In this document: positions 27,601 to 36,008 of the stretch, in pieces
Layout: each line of letters begins with the position of its first letter
How positions within the stretch are numbered: the stretch's first letter is position 1
Source of the DNA: Pedobacter steynii
GTDB taxonomy: Bacteria > Bacteroidota > Bacteroidia > Sphingobacteriales > Sphingobacteriaceae
Reading direction: 5' to 3'
NCBI RefSeq assembly: GCF_001721645.1
Contig: NZ_CP017141.1
Location: 3,534,001 to 3,598,000 of the forward strand
DNA length: 64,000 nucleotides
Made by a program: the position numbers and the translations under genes
Notes under the pieces: model-generated
Told to the model about the DNA's origin: nothing
The model's database searches: none
What the model saw: the letters and a program-made list of their open reading frames with translations, nothing else

Positions 27601-27715
27601 AAAATGGTACTTTAGTGAACCGGATAAAGCGGTTGCTACTACACCTGCTGCGCCGGCGTCGACACCAGGCAATACTACTCCAACCAATAGACGCGGAGCA
27701 ACGGGAGGTTGGTAA
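24683..27715 (+). CDS. Large unknown protein of the VgrG island, candidate cargo
   Basis: A 1010-residue protein without export signal or clear membrane helices. Residues 1-300 look beta-rich, with a KCGCNGD motif near 172. A middle section holds QTKPGF-like and many Lys-rich segments. From about 700 the protein is predicted amphipathic (LNSLVLDYALEFSPIFGASIKLDLIALV) and then strand-rich (IKLSGDINLKGSG, VKIELTVTLKFKKD). The tail is Pro/Thr-rich and ends NRRGATGGW. No catalytic motif is recognised. Position directly after a DUF4280 tip gene suggests an effector or structural cargo; beta-rich C-terminal repeats could be pore-forming, but this is speculation. Confidence 0.6.
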   Translation: MAGVKEIKPEGFSESSTKPGGIPLVAPGSMRKRSVTGENGQAYVLFEIPYEQDTRFMAELDKNTANPQTTMSGLKWFWIYNFKGQIVGEWTGEAAKTYTEATGQPDKYNIGKRYIQSQYAKVGAQKMKPGRAFWMEAFSLRPELKSPVGAFVVMVAEKPIVVEINAEKPLSKCGCNGDQPTEYRYGELLKVQLLIHELRRQHTVIVEVKSKDGKQLGRQVLTALEPEKMEETNNFIGVNYNFTGEVNFILDNKWKETLGHQQGQKKEFVVHVGVWENLNEDKPLAQYTGQPVASSTHVNPAKILPKKISQRDSSVLTLLYDTDEVAQARQEQTNQVVKIGVSAVKTICYADCKYEAIRIEEIVPGAKEEAAKEKKTEYDNRKFVMLEEKADAATGPRKVLHDFTHMTYNIVAGADKGQKEITITLGEVQVNDKVCINNPKHTGKVFNTEKIEEAIEQEKNQPVTPAANAFMKILDGGKHTSTVSGTSSTSKMKTEQKPGFLIMNGNTDEIFKFKAAYQYGDMDSFSYLFSLWNPAKAKHKLYPLLVQSCRYQRPVTFAVYPDIKWAINIKFNFENLGWFEQKKWYKASKYKLKSVAFQETSLDLRGPDFHIVGVQRSVNVEIQENSREDRKIKREEFDPAKSKKLGAGRTILDVGKDIELGLEAQWNGGDKKVELTDKFIKDVYSKFKIGFEIYKEVARIIKGQGTPKESLDEKQKTVFEKFKKGLTRERKKLSFEFTPPSIAASLGWGLAEENNSSDPSLNNLNSLVLDYALEFSPIFGASIKLDLIALVQNAHPIAYVVVKLVDFAAAMGDAEIIAEIKLSGDINLKGSGTKNLMTGANTMTNKQYLQDTKAKPLEGDVKIELTVTLKFKKDKTYDAFVYKVIVSGEVSAEAKTFIKLGAAVQADEKGLHIAWEFVFGGLKLDVVAKLSVKGESRGRRRDNPQAKPKQDSFVDVGDKWSFTLLKESTWPMGKWYFSEPDKAVATTPAAPASTPGNTTPTNRRGATGGW

Positions 27716-27737
27716 TACAGGCGATTAAAAATGAAAA

Positions 27738-28709
27738 ATGAGGAAATTAATTATATCAAGTTTAGTACTGTTGTCGAGCCTGGGAGCTTGTCAGCAAAAA
27801 CAATCATCAGATACAACTCTAAAAAGTCAGGATAAGAACATGGATCAGAAAATGCTGGATATTTATAAGCAGGTAAAAACATACGATTATAACCCATGGT
27901 ATGAGGTAGAATTTAGCCAGGATGCCTGTGGTTATGAAATTTTAATCAATGATGTACCCCTGCACCGTTATTTGTTGTTTGGTAGTGCCAATGAGCAACG
28001 CATTCAGGTTAATGATCATATCCTGACGAGTGGAAAGCAAGAGATTACCATACGCTTGTTTCCCCCTCAGCTTTCAGACGAAAGCTGGTCGCCGACACTT
28101 GTTGATGCTTCAAAGTTTAAAATTAAGGTATTTCATCGCAAACCTGATGGACCTTTGGAAGACTATAAACAGGTTTTTGAATTTAATACCCCTAATAAAC
28201 CCGGGACGGAAAATTTCCTGGCTAGCGGACAAAAAATCTTTGAATTTAAAGGCACTTTTGAGGCAGAGGTGCCATATCAGTTAGAGGGATGGCGCAATTC
28301 TAAAGACCTGAGTAAAGAAAATCAGGACGAATTACTGAAAGAGGCCGTTGCAGCTTATAACAATTTCAGAAATGTACTGATAAAGAAAGACGTGAATGCC
28401 TATGCATCACTGATGTATGATAAAGAGGTCGAGCTGGCAAAAGCTTTTTACTGGGATACTCCTGCAGATTCCAAAGAACGTTGGGATGAAATGAGTGGTA
28501 CAGTCCGGGAAAAGAGAGAGATTTTGCCGCTGAAAGATTTTAAAATGGTGCTGTATGCCGGTGGAAAAGTGTTAGCCTTACAGCCAACAAGCGAAATGTA
28601 TAAAGATTATCTTTCTGCCATTCATGCCCAGACTGATGATGATGATATTCAGGTTTCCTTTCTGCTTCATAAAAAGGCAGGTAGTAATGAACTGACACCC
28701 ATACGATAA
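27738..28709 (+). CDS. Lipoprotein closing the VgrG island, candidate immunity protein
   Basis: A 323-residue lipoprotein with lipobox SSLGAC (Cys near residue 18) and a polar linker. The mature domain contains SQDACGYEILINDVPLHRYL and, later, DVNAYASLMYDKEVELAKAFYWDT, giving a beta-rich half and a helical half. It starts 22 bases after the large cargo gene and ends before a strong terminator. Periplasmic anchoring next to a candidate toxin fits immunity, but no family is recognised. Confidence 0.6.
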   Translation: MRKLIISSLVLLSSLGACQQKQSSDTTLKSQDKNMDQKMLDIYKQVKTYDYNPWYEVEFSQDACGYEILINDVPLHRYLLFGSANEQRIQVNDHILTSGKQEITIRLFPPQLSDESWSPTLVDASKFKIKVFHRKPDGPLEDYKQVFEFNTPNKPGTENFLASGQKIFEFKGTFEAEVPYQLEGWRNSKDLSKENQDELLKEAVAAYNNFRNVLIKKDVNAYASLMYDKEVELAKAFYWDTPADSKERWDEMSGTVREKREILPLKDFKMVLYAGGKVLALQPTSEMYKDYLSAIHAQTDDDDIQVSFLLHKKAGSNELTPIR

Positions 28710-28717
28710 TAAAGATC

Positions 28718-28758
28718 AAAAAAGAAGCCCTGCAACTGAGTCGCAGGGCTTCTTTTTT
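28718..28758 (+). terminator. Terminator of the VgrG island
   Basis: A perfect 16-bp stem, arms 28718-28733 and 28743-28758 with core GAAGCCCTGC/GCAGGGCTTC, a 9-base loop and a T-tract in the second arm. It starts 8 bases after the last island stop. It bounds the transcription unit that begins at the promoter near 20021. Confidence 0.9.
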
Positions 28759-28841
28759 ACCCGCCTCTAAAAATCCGTTAATAGTAATTGTAATAATTAC
28801 ACAGTTATTCTTAATTTTATGCACTCAGAAAACATATCATA

Positions 28842-29624
28842 ATGGGACAACAATATGGAATTTGCAGGGTAGCAGTAGCACCCCTAAGAACGGAAGCCTC
28901 TGATAAGGCTGAAATTAGTTCACAATTGCTTTTTGGAGACCATGTGGAGGTGTTAGAGAAAACGGAGAAATGGTGGCTGGTATACAATGCCTACGATGGG
29001 TATGAAGGCTGGATCGACTTCAGGCAGCTTGCTGATTTATCTCTTGAACAGTACGTTAAAAATCACGATTGTGATCATGTCGTACCTGCAGAGCTTGCCA
29101 GCATCGTTATTGATAGTACAGGAAGTAAGTATTTTTTATCTCCGGGAAGTAATCTTCCTATGCTGGATGAAGGCTTTTGTTATCTCGGTGAGGAGAAATT
29201 TATGGTGATGTTTACGCCAAAAAAGATTTCGGGATTTCATACTGCAGATGATGTCATTCAAAATGCCTTGTTTTTCCAGAATGTCCCTTATTTATGGGGA
29301 GGCCGGAACCTTTTTGGACTCGACTGTTCAGGCTTTGTTCAGGTAGTCTATAAATTGAATGGCATTCAGTTGAAACGTGATGCCTGGCAGCAGGCAGAAC
29401 AGGGGACAGATGTTAATTTCCTGCCCGAAGTACAACCCGGCGATGTCGCCTTTTTTGATAATGATGAAGGTCGCATTACCCATGTGGGAATTATGCTGAA
29501 TGCCAACGAGATCATTCATGCCTCAGGAAAAGTAAGAATTGATCCGATTGACGACCAGGGGATCTATAACGCCGAGCTAGGTAAGTATACCCATCGCCTG
29601 AGAATTATCAAACGTTTTATTTAA
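28842..29624 (+). CDS. NlpC/P60 (C40) cysteine peptidase with SH3 domains
   Basis: A 260-residue protein. The N-terminal half has SH3-like sequence (VAPLRTEASDKAEISSQLLFGDHVEVLE, then WWLVYNAYDGYEGWID). The C-terminal NlpC/P60 domain starts near 145 with PYLWGGRNLFGLDCSGFVQ (catalytic Cys162) and THVGIM (catalytic His). The family cleaves D-Glu-diaminoacyl bonds in peptidoglycan stems. No signal peptide is visible, which is unusual for an envelope enzyme and fits a cytoplasmic muropeptide-recycling or injected role. It lies just past the VgrG island terminator. Confidence 0.9.
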   Translation: MGQQYGICRVAVAPLRTEASDKAEISSQLLFGDHVEVLEKTEKWWLVYNAYDGYEGWIDFRQLADLSLEQYVKNHDCDHVVPAELASIVIDSTGSKYFLSPGSNLPMLDEGFCYLGEEKFMVMFTPKKISGFHTADDVIQNALFFQNVPYLWGGRNLFGLDCSGFVQVVYKLNGIQLKRDAWQQAEQGTDVNFLPEVQPGDVAFFDNDEGRITHVGIMLNANEIIHASGKVRIDPIDDQGIYNAELGKYTHRLRIIKRFI

Positions 29625-29630
29625 ATTCTG

Positions 29631-30107
29631 TTAAGCCCCTTCAACCACACATTGTGGTTGATGTTTAACCGGAAAATTACAGGAATTTGCAATGAAACAC
29701 ATTTTATGTGCCTGTTCATGCAAAGCATTCGCCTTATCGATATCAGCAGCATTGGTGATCGTTACTACAGGATATAGCGTCACTTCAGAAAACCTTCCGC
29801 TTCCATTAGGCTCTTCTAACATGATGCCTACGGCATTGTCCTTATAATCCATTACAATGATGTCATTCTGCGAACATAAATGCAGGTACCAAAGCATATG
29901 GCAGGAAGAAAGAGAGGAGACCAGGAGGTCTTCCGGATTATGTTTTGTTTTATCTCCTAAAAAGGCAGAATCTGAGGAACCTGAAAGGTCGGCTTTATGG
30001 TCAATAGAAATCACATAGCTTCTATCATAAGAGCGGTAATCCATTGTTCCGGATCCTTTATTTCCTGTCCAGGTAAGCGCGGTTTTGTATTGATGTTCTT
30101 TAGCCAT
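29631..30107 (-). CDS. OsmC/Ohr-family peroxide-detoxifying protein
   Basis: A 158-residue OsmC-type protein. The active Cys pair is seen in SSLSSCHMLWYLHLC (first Cys near residue 69) and MCFIANSCNFPVKHQP (second near residue 142). These thiols reduce organic hydroperoxides. The C-terminal codons include a perfect 9-bp hairpin (TCAACCACA/TGTGGTTGA, 29641-29661), which might slow transcription from either side. It is convergent with the NlpC/P60 gene, with 6 bases between stops. Confidence 0.88.
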   Translation of the reverse strand: MAKEHQYKTALTWTGNKGSGTMDYRSYDRSYVISIDHKADLSGSSDSAFLGDKTKHNPEDLLVSSLSSCHMLWYLHLCSQNDIIVMDYKDNAVGIMLEEPNGSGRFSEVTLYPVVTITNAADIDKANALHEQAHKMCFIANSCNFPVKHQPQCVVEGA

Positions 30108-30179
30108 GATTTGTACTTTGTTTATGCCAATTTAAACATTCTTACTTTTCTTTTCCTAGTTTTTAAAAGATAAAAAGTA

Positions 30180-31085
30180 TCAGTCTGATTGGTCCATCTT
30201 CCAGATCATTACCTGCCTGTCATCACCGGTAGAAATCAGGTAGCGGCCGTCTTCAGTCCAGATCATTTTATTGATAGAGTGGAAGTGTCCCGGAGTATTT
30301 TTTTCCAGACTCAGGATCTTATACAGCCTGAAATCCTGGCTTCCCCAGAGTTTAATTCCTTTGTCCTGACTACAAGTGGCAAAATAGGGTTTGGTTGGAT
30401 GGAAGGCGATGGCGTAAATACTAAACATATGTGCAGCAATACTATTGATCAGTTCATAATGAGGCAAGCTCCATACCTTCAGTTGAGCATCTCTGCTACC
30501 TGAAATCAGGTAATTTCCCTCCGGAGCGTACTGTAAAGCAGTGATGGGCAAGGTATGTCCTTTCAGCTCCCGAATAAGACTGTAATCTTCAGAACTGTAA
30601 ATGCGGATCAGTCCGTCTTTAGCGCCGAGGGCAATCTGTTGCTCATCTTTACTTAAGGCGATCGATCTGACCGTTTGCTGGATTACAGGAAAATGATACA
30701 ATAAAGAAAAATCCTTTAAAGACCATACTGCAAGCAAACCATCTTCACCCGTGCTGATCAGCTCATTTTTATAAGCAATGGTTTTGATATCAAACACCCC
30801 TTTCTGGTGGAAGCTTAAGGTTGTAATTACTTTTTCCTCCTTCAGGTCAAATACCAGAATCAAACCGCTTCTTTGTGCAATAAACAGTAGGTTATCATAA
30901 CGGTGTAGGGCATAAACAGAGCTCTGTACCGGAACAAGTACCCTGACAAAACTCATGGTTTCCAAAGACCATTCTACGACCCCCTTGTCATTTCCTGCGC
31001 TAAAAAAGGTATCCTTCTTAGTAGAGTTGATTAAAGTATAAATCGGATTCTGGTGTCCGCTAAGCGTATGTAAGTGTTGTAACAT
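30180..31085 (-). CDS. WD40-repeat protein
   Basis: A 301-residue protein made of about seven WD40 repeats, for example LHTLSGHQNPIYTLI, ALQYAPEGNYLISGSRDAQLKVW and AIAFHPTKPYFATCSQDKGIKLW. It should fold as one seven-bladed propeller with no extra domain. There is no signal peptide. Such scaffolds mediate protein contacts; the partner is unknown. It lies downstream of the his operon on the same strand but is separated by the his terminator. Confidence 0.88.
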   Translation of the reverse strand: MLQHLHTLSGHQNPIYTLINSTKKDTFFSAGNDKGVVEWSLETMSFVRVLVPVQSSVYALHRYDNLLFIAQRSGLILVFDLKEEKVITTLSFHQKGVFDIKTIAYKNELISTGEDGLLAVWSLKDFSLLYHFPVIQQTVRSIALSKDEQQIALGAKDGLIRIYSSEDYSLIRELKGHTLPITALQYAPEGNYLISGSRDAQLKVWSLPHYELINSIAAHMFSIYAIAFHPTKPYFATCSQDKGIKLWGSQDFRLYKILSLEKNTPGHFHSINKMIWTEDGRYLISTGDDRQVMIWKMDQSD

Positions 31086-31120
31086 GCTGAATTCTTTTCT
31101 GGATTGATCGGGTGAGAGAG

Positions 31121-31152
31121 AAAAAAGACACCTTATTTAAGGTGTCTTTTTT
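31121..31152 (-). terminator. Terminator of the histidine operon
   Basis: A perfect 14-bp stem, AAAAAAGACACCTT and AAGGTGTCTTTTTT, with a 4-base loop. The hisIE stop codon lies in the loop and its last codons form one arm, so translation and termination elements overlap. A T-run ends the minus-strand arm. Confidence 0.9.
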
Positions 31153-31723
31153 CCAGGTTTTGTGCAATTTCAGTCAGGCTTTTTCCTTTTTCTTTCAGCA
31201 GAACCAAAAGGTGGAAAATAAGATCTGAACTCTCATTTACAAAATCTTCATCCGTTTCATTAAGCGCTGCAATTACAGTTTCTACGCCCTCTTCGCCTAC
31301 TTTCTGGGCAATTTTGTTCAGGCCTTTCTGACGAAGCTTGTTGACATAAGATTCTTCAGAAGGGTTTTCGTAGCGGTCTGCAATGATGCTTTCCAGCTCA
31401 AAAAGGAAATTTTTGTTGTAATTGGTGTTAAAGCAACTTCTGCTGCCGGTATGACAGGTCGGACCTACCGGACTTGCTTTAATCAGGATGGTATCTCTGT
31501 CGCAATCAATATGGGTTTCTTTTACAAAAAGGAAGTTTCCACTTTCCTCTCCCTTAGTCCATAGCCGGTTTTTAGACCTTGAGAAAAAGGTTACTTTTCC
31601 TTCTGCAAGGGTTTTCGTCCATGCTTCCGCATTCATATAACCCAGCATTAAAACTTCCAGGGTTTGTTCATCCTGTATAATTACAGGCACTAACCCGTCC
31701 GTTTTTTCAAAATCTATATTCAT
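31133..31723 (-). CDS. hisIE: HisIE: phosphoribosyl-AMP cyclohydrolase / phosphoribosyl-ATP diphosphatase
   Basis: A 196-residue fusion. The N-terminal HisI domain (1-105) shows the zinc and substrate motifs [28 protein letters not shown]. The C-terminal HisE domain (about 110-196) has [16 protein letters not shown]. It performs steps 2 and 3 of histidine synthesis. Its start overlaps the hisF stop by 4 bases and it is the last gene of the operon. Confidence 0.96.
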   Translation of the reverse strand: MNIDFEKTDGLVPVIIQDEQTLEVLMLGYMNAEAWTKTLAEGKVTFFSRSKNRLWTKGEESGNFLFVKETHIDCDRDTILIKASPVGPTCHTGSRSCFNTNYNKNFLFELESIIADRYENPSEESYVNKLRQKGLNKIAQKVGEEGVETVIAALNETDEDFVNESSDLIFHLLVLLKEKGKSLTEIAQNLEKRHLK

Positions 31724-32475
31724 AACCTTACAGGTATATTGTGGTATTTTAATTTTTGTTTCAGGTCAGGGATCGGGATTTCACCAAAATGAAATACCGA
31801 CGCTGCAAGGGCAGCATCAACCCCTGTTTTCTCAAAGACTTCAATAAAGTGTTCTACTTTTCCGGCACCACCGGAGGCAATCACCGGAATATTGATCATT
31901 TGAGTGATTTTATCTAATAAACCAAGATCAAAACCTTGTTTTGTGCCATCATGGTCCATAGAGGTCAGCAGGATTTCTCCGGCACCCAGACTTTCAGCTT
32001 CAGAGATCCAGTCTTCTGTTTCCAGCTCTGTAATCAGTCTTCCACCATTCAGGTGTACCATATTGCGGCCTTCCACCAGCTTGGTATCTACTGCCACTAC
32101 GACAAACTGTACTCCAAAGGCATTGGCCAGTTCTTCAATTAAAGCTGGTCTTTTTACCGCTGCGGAGTTGATGCTGATTTTATCTGCACCCGCATTCAGT
32201 AATGCTTCTGCATCCTGAACTGTGGTAATTCCACCGCCAATAGTGAAAGGAATGTTCAGCTGACGGGCAACAGATTTCACCATTTCAATCATTGTCTTAC
32301 GGCGTTCATGTGTAGCTGTAATGTCCAGAAATACCAATTCATCCGCTCCCTGTTGTGCATATTGCCAGGCCAGTTCTACCGGATCTCCGGCATCTTTCAG
32401 GTCGATGAAGTTGACCCCTTTAACGGTTCTGCCATCCTTAACATCCAGACATGGAATGATACGTTTGCTCAGCAT
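31720..32475 (-). CDS. hisF: Imidazole glycerol phosphate synthase subunit HisF
   Basis: A 251-residue TIM barrel with the HisF landmarks: [20 protein letters not shown] at the start, the catalytic Asp of that segment, [10 protein letters not shown] and [11 protein letters not shown]. It uses ammonia from HisH to make imidazole glycerol phosphate and AICAR. It starts 4 bases after hisA and overlaps hisIE. Confidence 0.97.
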   Translation of the reverse strand: MLSKRIIPCLDVKDGRTVKGVNFIDLKDAGDPVELAWQYAQQGADELVFLDITATHERRKTMIEMVKSVARQLNIPFTIGGGITTVQDAEALLNAGADKISINSAAVKRPALIEELANAFGVQFVVVAVDTKLVEGRNMVHLNGGRLITELETEDWISEAESLGAGEILLTSMDHDGTKQGFDLGLLDKITQMINIPVIASGGAGKVEHFIEVFEKTGVDAALAASVFHFGEIPIPDLKQKLKYHNIPVRL

Positions 32476-32479
32476 CGGA

Positions 32480-33229
32480 TTAAAGAGAAGTCATTTGTTT
32501 CAGATTCCAGTCTTTGATCTCATCAATTGAGATTCTGTTTTCATAAATTGCTTTGCCAACTACAACAGAACGGATGTCTAATTTTGCCAGTTCTTCGATG
32601 TCTTCCATGGAGCTGATTCCGCCAGATGCGATTAGTTTGATGAAAGGAGAGTGCTCCAATAACTTCTTATAGAGGTCTACCGCTGCGCCGCCCAGCTTAC
32701 CATCTTTATTGATGTCGGTGCAAAGGAACCTGAAGAAGCCCAACTGAAGGCATTTGTCCACATAATCCATTAGTTTGATTGGGGAGCTTTCCATCCATCC
32801 TGAATATTTGATTACCTCGTCCAGTACATCAATCGCAATGACGATTCTATTGGCATAATCATATTTTTTACCCACTTCTTTACTTAGCTCCGCAAGGAAA
32901 TCGGGGTTAGTGATGGCCTGAGTACCCACAATTACACGGTGAATTCCGGCATCTAATAAATTGGTTACCTGTTCGATCGTCCTGATGCCACCTCCGTATT
33001 GTACGCGCATATCTGTTTTACTGATGATTTCAAAGAGCGCTTTCTGATTGCTGAAATCGCCTTTGGCACCATTTAAGTCAATAATATGTATGAACTCTGT
33101 ACCATTAGAGCGGTAAGTTTCGATCATTTCGGCGATGGAAACATCATATTCAGTTTTCTGGTTATAGTCGCCTTCTCTTAAGCGGACCACTTTTCCATCT
33201 AAAATATCAATAGCAGGGATTATGTACAT
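32480..33229 (-). CDS. hisA: HisA: ProFAR isomerase
   Basis: A 249-residue TIM barrel opening [24 protein letters not shown], with [10 protein letters not shown] and [14 protein letters not shown] phosphate-binding loops. It isomerises ProFAR to PRFAR, step 4 of the pathway. One base separates it from hisH. Confidence 0.97.
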   Translation of the reverse strand: MYIIPAIDILDGKVVRLREGDYNQKTEYDVSIAEMIETYRSNGTEFIHIIDLNGAKGDFSNQKALFEIISKTDMRVQYGGGIRTIEQVTNLLDAGIHRVIVGTQAITNPDFLAELSKEVGKKYDYANRIVIAIDVLDEVIKYSGWMESSPIKLMDYVDKCLQLGFFRFLCTDINKDGKLGGAAVDLYKKLLEHSPFIKLIASGGISSMEDIEELAKLDIRSVVVGKAIYENRISIDEIKDWNLKQMTSL

Positions 33230-33230
33230 C

Positions 33231-33824
33231 TTACTGTTTTAAGTTTGAAAAATTCTTTAATAAATGCTCTCCGGCGATACCGGATTTCTCCGGGTGGAAC
33301 TGTACGCCATAGAAATTATCTTTTTGTATGGCTGCAGAAAATGGCATTCCATAATTTGCAGTCGCAATATCAAAAGTAGGGTTATATTCAATAAAGTACG
33401 AATGCACAAAGTAAAATTGTGTCAGGTTTTCAACACCTTCAAACAACAAATTGTTTTTGTGATCAATATTATTCCAGCCCATATGCGGGATTTTAATCCC
33501 TTGATCCTTATTGAATAACCGTGTTTTTAAAGGAAAAACGCCGGTCATGGTTACATCCCCTTCTTCCGAATGTGCAGTCAGCAATTGCATTCCTACACAG
33601 ATGCCGAGTACAGGTTTTTTCAGTGCCTTGATTGGCGCTACCAAACCTGTTTCCTCCAGTTTTTTCATGGCGGCACCAGCATGTCCAACACCAGGGATAA
33701 TGATATGGGTATATTTATCCAGATCTGCTTCCGTGTTGACCATTCCGAAGGGAATGTGCTGTCTTTCCAAAGCCGAGGTCAGTGAAAAGATATTGCCTGC
33801 GCCATAGTTTACAATTCCAATCAT
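33231..33824 (-). CDS. hisH: Imidazole glycerol phosphate synthase glutaminase HisH
   Basis: A 197-residue class I glutamine amidotransferase. The nucleophile elbow is GICVGMQLL (Cys near residue 76) and the His/Glu pair is in QFHPEKSG. It releases ammonia for HisF. Its start overlaps the hisB stop by one base. Confidence 0.96.
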   Translation of the reverse strand: MIGIVNYGAGNIFSLTSALERQHIPFGMVNTEADLDKYTHIIIPGVGHAGAAMKKLEETGLVAPIKALKKPVLGICVGMQLLTAHSEEGDVTMTGVFPLKTRLFNKDQGIKIPHMGWNNIDHKNNLLFEGVENLTQFYFVHSYFIEYNPTFDIATANYGMPFSAAIQKDNFYGVQFHPEKSGIAGEHLLKNFSNLKQ

Positions 33825-34957
33825 TACAATACTCCTTTAGTGCTAGGTAAGACTAATTTCTCCGCATCGCGTTTAATCGCCATTTTGATCGCTTTTGCAA
33901 AAGCTTTAAATATGGCTTCAATTTTATGGTGTTCATTTTCGCCTTCAGCCTTAATATTCAGGTTTGATTTTGAAGCATCGCTGAAAGATTTGAAGAAGTG
34001 GAAAAACATTTCTGTAGGCATATCACCCACCATTTCGCGTTTAAAATCTGCATCCCAGACGATCCAGTTTCTTCCGCCAAAGTCAATTGCAGCCTGCGCC
34101 AGGCAGTCGTCCATTGGCAGGCAAAAACCATAACGTTCCAGGCCTAATTTATTGCCAATCGCTTTTGCAAAAGCTTCGCCAAGCGCAATGCCGGTATCTT
34201 CAATAGTGTGGTGTTCATCAATCTGCAGGTCGCCATTGGTTTTGATCTTCAGGTCAATGCTGCCATGACGTGCAATCTGATCCAGCATATGGTTGAAGAA
34301 ATTCAGTCCGGTATCGATATCTGCTTTTCCGGTTCCATCCAGGTCAATATCAATGCTGATTTTAGTTTCATTGGTATTTCTTTCGTGGTGTACCGTTCTG
34401 GTTCCCGCTTTTAACATGGTATATATGTCTTCCCAGTTTTGGGTCCTTAGGGCAATCACTTCCGAAAGTGTTTCTATTTTGTCCAGCTTCTCGTTTGCAC
34501 CAAGAGTCAGGTTGTTGGACAACCAGATTGCTTTTGCACCCAGGTTTTTTGCCAGAACCACATCATTGATCCGGTCTCCGATCACAAAAGAGTTTTTCAG
34601 GTCATATCCTTCTTCAAAAAAATGTTGCAATAAGCCGGTATTGGGCTTACGTGTAGGTGCATTCTCATGGGCAAAGGTTTTATCTATGATCACCTCGCTG
34701 AATACGACTCCTTCATTTTCAAAAGTTTTCATAATGAAGTTGTGTACCGGCCAGAAGTTCTGTTCAGGATGAGAATCCGTTCCCAGTCCATCCTGATTGG
34801 TTACCATAACCAGGTCAAAATCCAGCTCTTTCGCAATCTTTGAAAGGTAATAAAGTGAACGGGGATAGAACTCCAGCTTTTCAAAAGAATCAATCTGCTC
34901 ATCAGCAGGTTCAATAATAAGCGTGCCGTCTCTGTCAATAAATAATACTTTCTTCAT
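33824..34957 (-). CDS. hisB: HisB: histidinol-phosphatase / imidazoleglycerol-phosphate dehydratase
   Basis: A 377-residue bifunctional protein. The N-terminal HAD phosphatase (1-165) carries FIDRDGTLI and [10 protein letters not shown]. The C-terminal dehydratase (about 185-377) has [13 protein letters not shown] and [16 protein letters not shown]. It does the dehydratase and phosphatase steps of histidine synthesis. Fusion of the two domains, as in enterobacteria and Bacteroidota, is intact. Confidence 0.97.
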   Translation of the reverse strand: MKKVLFIDRDGTLIIEPADEQIDSFEKLEFYPRSLYYLSKIAKELDFDLVMVTNQDGLGTDSHPEQNFWPVHNFIMKTFENEGVVFSEVIIDKTFAHENAPTRKPNTGLLQHFFEEGYDLKNSFVIGDRINDVVLAKNLGAKAIWLSNNLTLGANEKLDKIETLSEVIALRTQNWEDIYTMLKAGTRTVHHERNTNETKISIDIDLDGTGKADIDTGLNFFNHMLDQIARHGSIDLKIKTNGDLQIDEHHTIEDTGIALGEAFAKAIGNKLGLERYGFCLPMDDCLAQAAIDFGGRNWIVWDADFKREMVGDMPTEMFFHFFKSFSDASKSNLNIKAEGENEHHKIEAIFKAFAKAIKMAIKRDAEKLVLPSTKGVL

Positions 34958-34960
34958 GGT

Positions 34961-36007
34961 TTAGGGATTAAGCGATTTTAAAGCGGCTAAGAGAATTTGA
35001 TTTTCCTGGGTAGTTCCTATGGTAATCCTGAGACATCCTTCACAGAGCGACACCTTAGAGCGGTCTCTGACGATGATACCTTGTTCTACCAATGCATCAT
35101 AAGTTTTCAACGCATCAATGACTTCAATTAGTATGAAATTGGCATCCGAAGGGTAAACTTTTTTTACCAATGACAGCGCCGCTAATTCCTGACTCAGGTT
35201 TTCTCTTTCTGCTACCGTCACCTTGATCCAGTCGTTCACCTGTCCGATGTTTTCCAGGGCTTTTAAAGCCAGGTCCTGAGTTGCCTGATTGATGTTGTAC
35301 GGAGGTTTTACTTTATTCAGAATATCGATTACCGGACGGGCGGCAAAGGCCATTCCCAAACGGAGTGCAGCAAGTCCCCAGGCTTTTGAAAAAGTCTGTA
35401 AAATAACCAGGTTGGGATATTCTGTTAGTTCCGGGATAAAAGTCCTTTGTTTGGCGTAATTGATATAGGCTTCATCAATCACCACGAGTCCGTTGAAATT
35501 GGCCAGAACCGTTTCAATATCCGTGCGGATAATTGAATTTCCGGTCGGATTGTTCGGGGAGCAGATAAAGATCAGTTTGGTATGCTGATCGATCGCTTCC
35601 GCAATCTTTTCCAGGTCCAGCTGAAAGCTGGGCAGCAGGTTTACTTTGCGGACTTCCACATTATTGATATTGGCCGAAACCTCATACATGCCATAGGTTG
35701 GCGGAAGGATAATGACATTGTCTTTTCCGGGTTCGCAAAAAGCGCGGAACAGCAGGTCAATGGCTTCATCACTTCCGTTTCCAAGGAAAGTGTTTTCTAT
35801 GGGTACACCTTTGATTTTGCTCAGTGCATCCTTAAGGTCCAGTTGTAATGGGTCAGGATACCTGTTGAAGTTTTGATCCAGTGGAGAACCATATCCGTTC
35901 TCATTTGCATCTAAAAATACACTTGCCTGTCCTTTATATTCATCTCTCGCAGTAGAGTAGGGGCGGAGATTTTTAATATTTTCCCTTTGTAAATTGTTGA
36001 TATCCAT
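34961..36007 (-). CDS. hisC: Histidinol-phosphate aminotransferase HisC
   Basis: A 348-residue fold-type I PLP enzyme. LDANENGYGSP is near the N-terminus, GNGSDEAIDLLFRAF binds the cofactor phosphate, and the Schiff-base Lys is in TFSKAWGLAALRLG (about residue 209). It converts imidazole acetol phosphate to histidinol phosphate. It ends 3 bases before hisB. Confidence 0.96.
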   Translation of the reverse strand: MDINNLQRENIKNLRPYSTARDEYKGQASVFLDANENGYGSPLDQNFNRYPDPLQLDLKDALSKIKGVPIENTFLGNGSDEAIDLLFRAFCEPGKDNVIILPPTYGMYEVSANINNVEVRKVNLLPSFQLDLEKIAEAIDQHTKLIFICSPNNPTGNSIIRTDIETVLANFNGLVVIDEAYINYAKQRTFIPELTEYPNLVILQTFSKAWGLAALRLGMAFAARPVIDILNKVKPPYNINQATQDLALKALENIGQVNDWIKVTVAERENLSQELAALSLVKKVYPSDANFILIEVIDALKTYDALVEQGIIVRDRSKVSLCEGCLRITIGTTQENQILLAALKSLNP

Positions 36008-36008
36008 C

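Noticed and set aside
29641..29661. Perfect 9-bp hairpin at the end of the OsmC gene as terminator
   Set aside because: It lies within the coding sequence and lacks a T-run, so it is not called a terminator.
32308..34772. Several frames of 68-159 codons on the plus strand opposite his genes
   Set aside because: They are shadows of hisF, hisA, hisH and hisB, which are strongly recognisable on the other strand.
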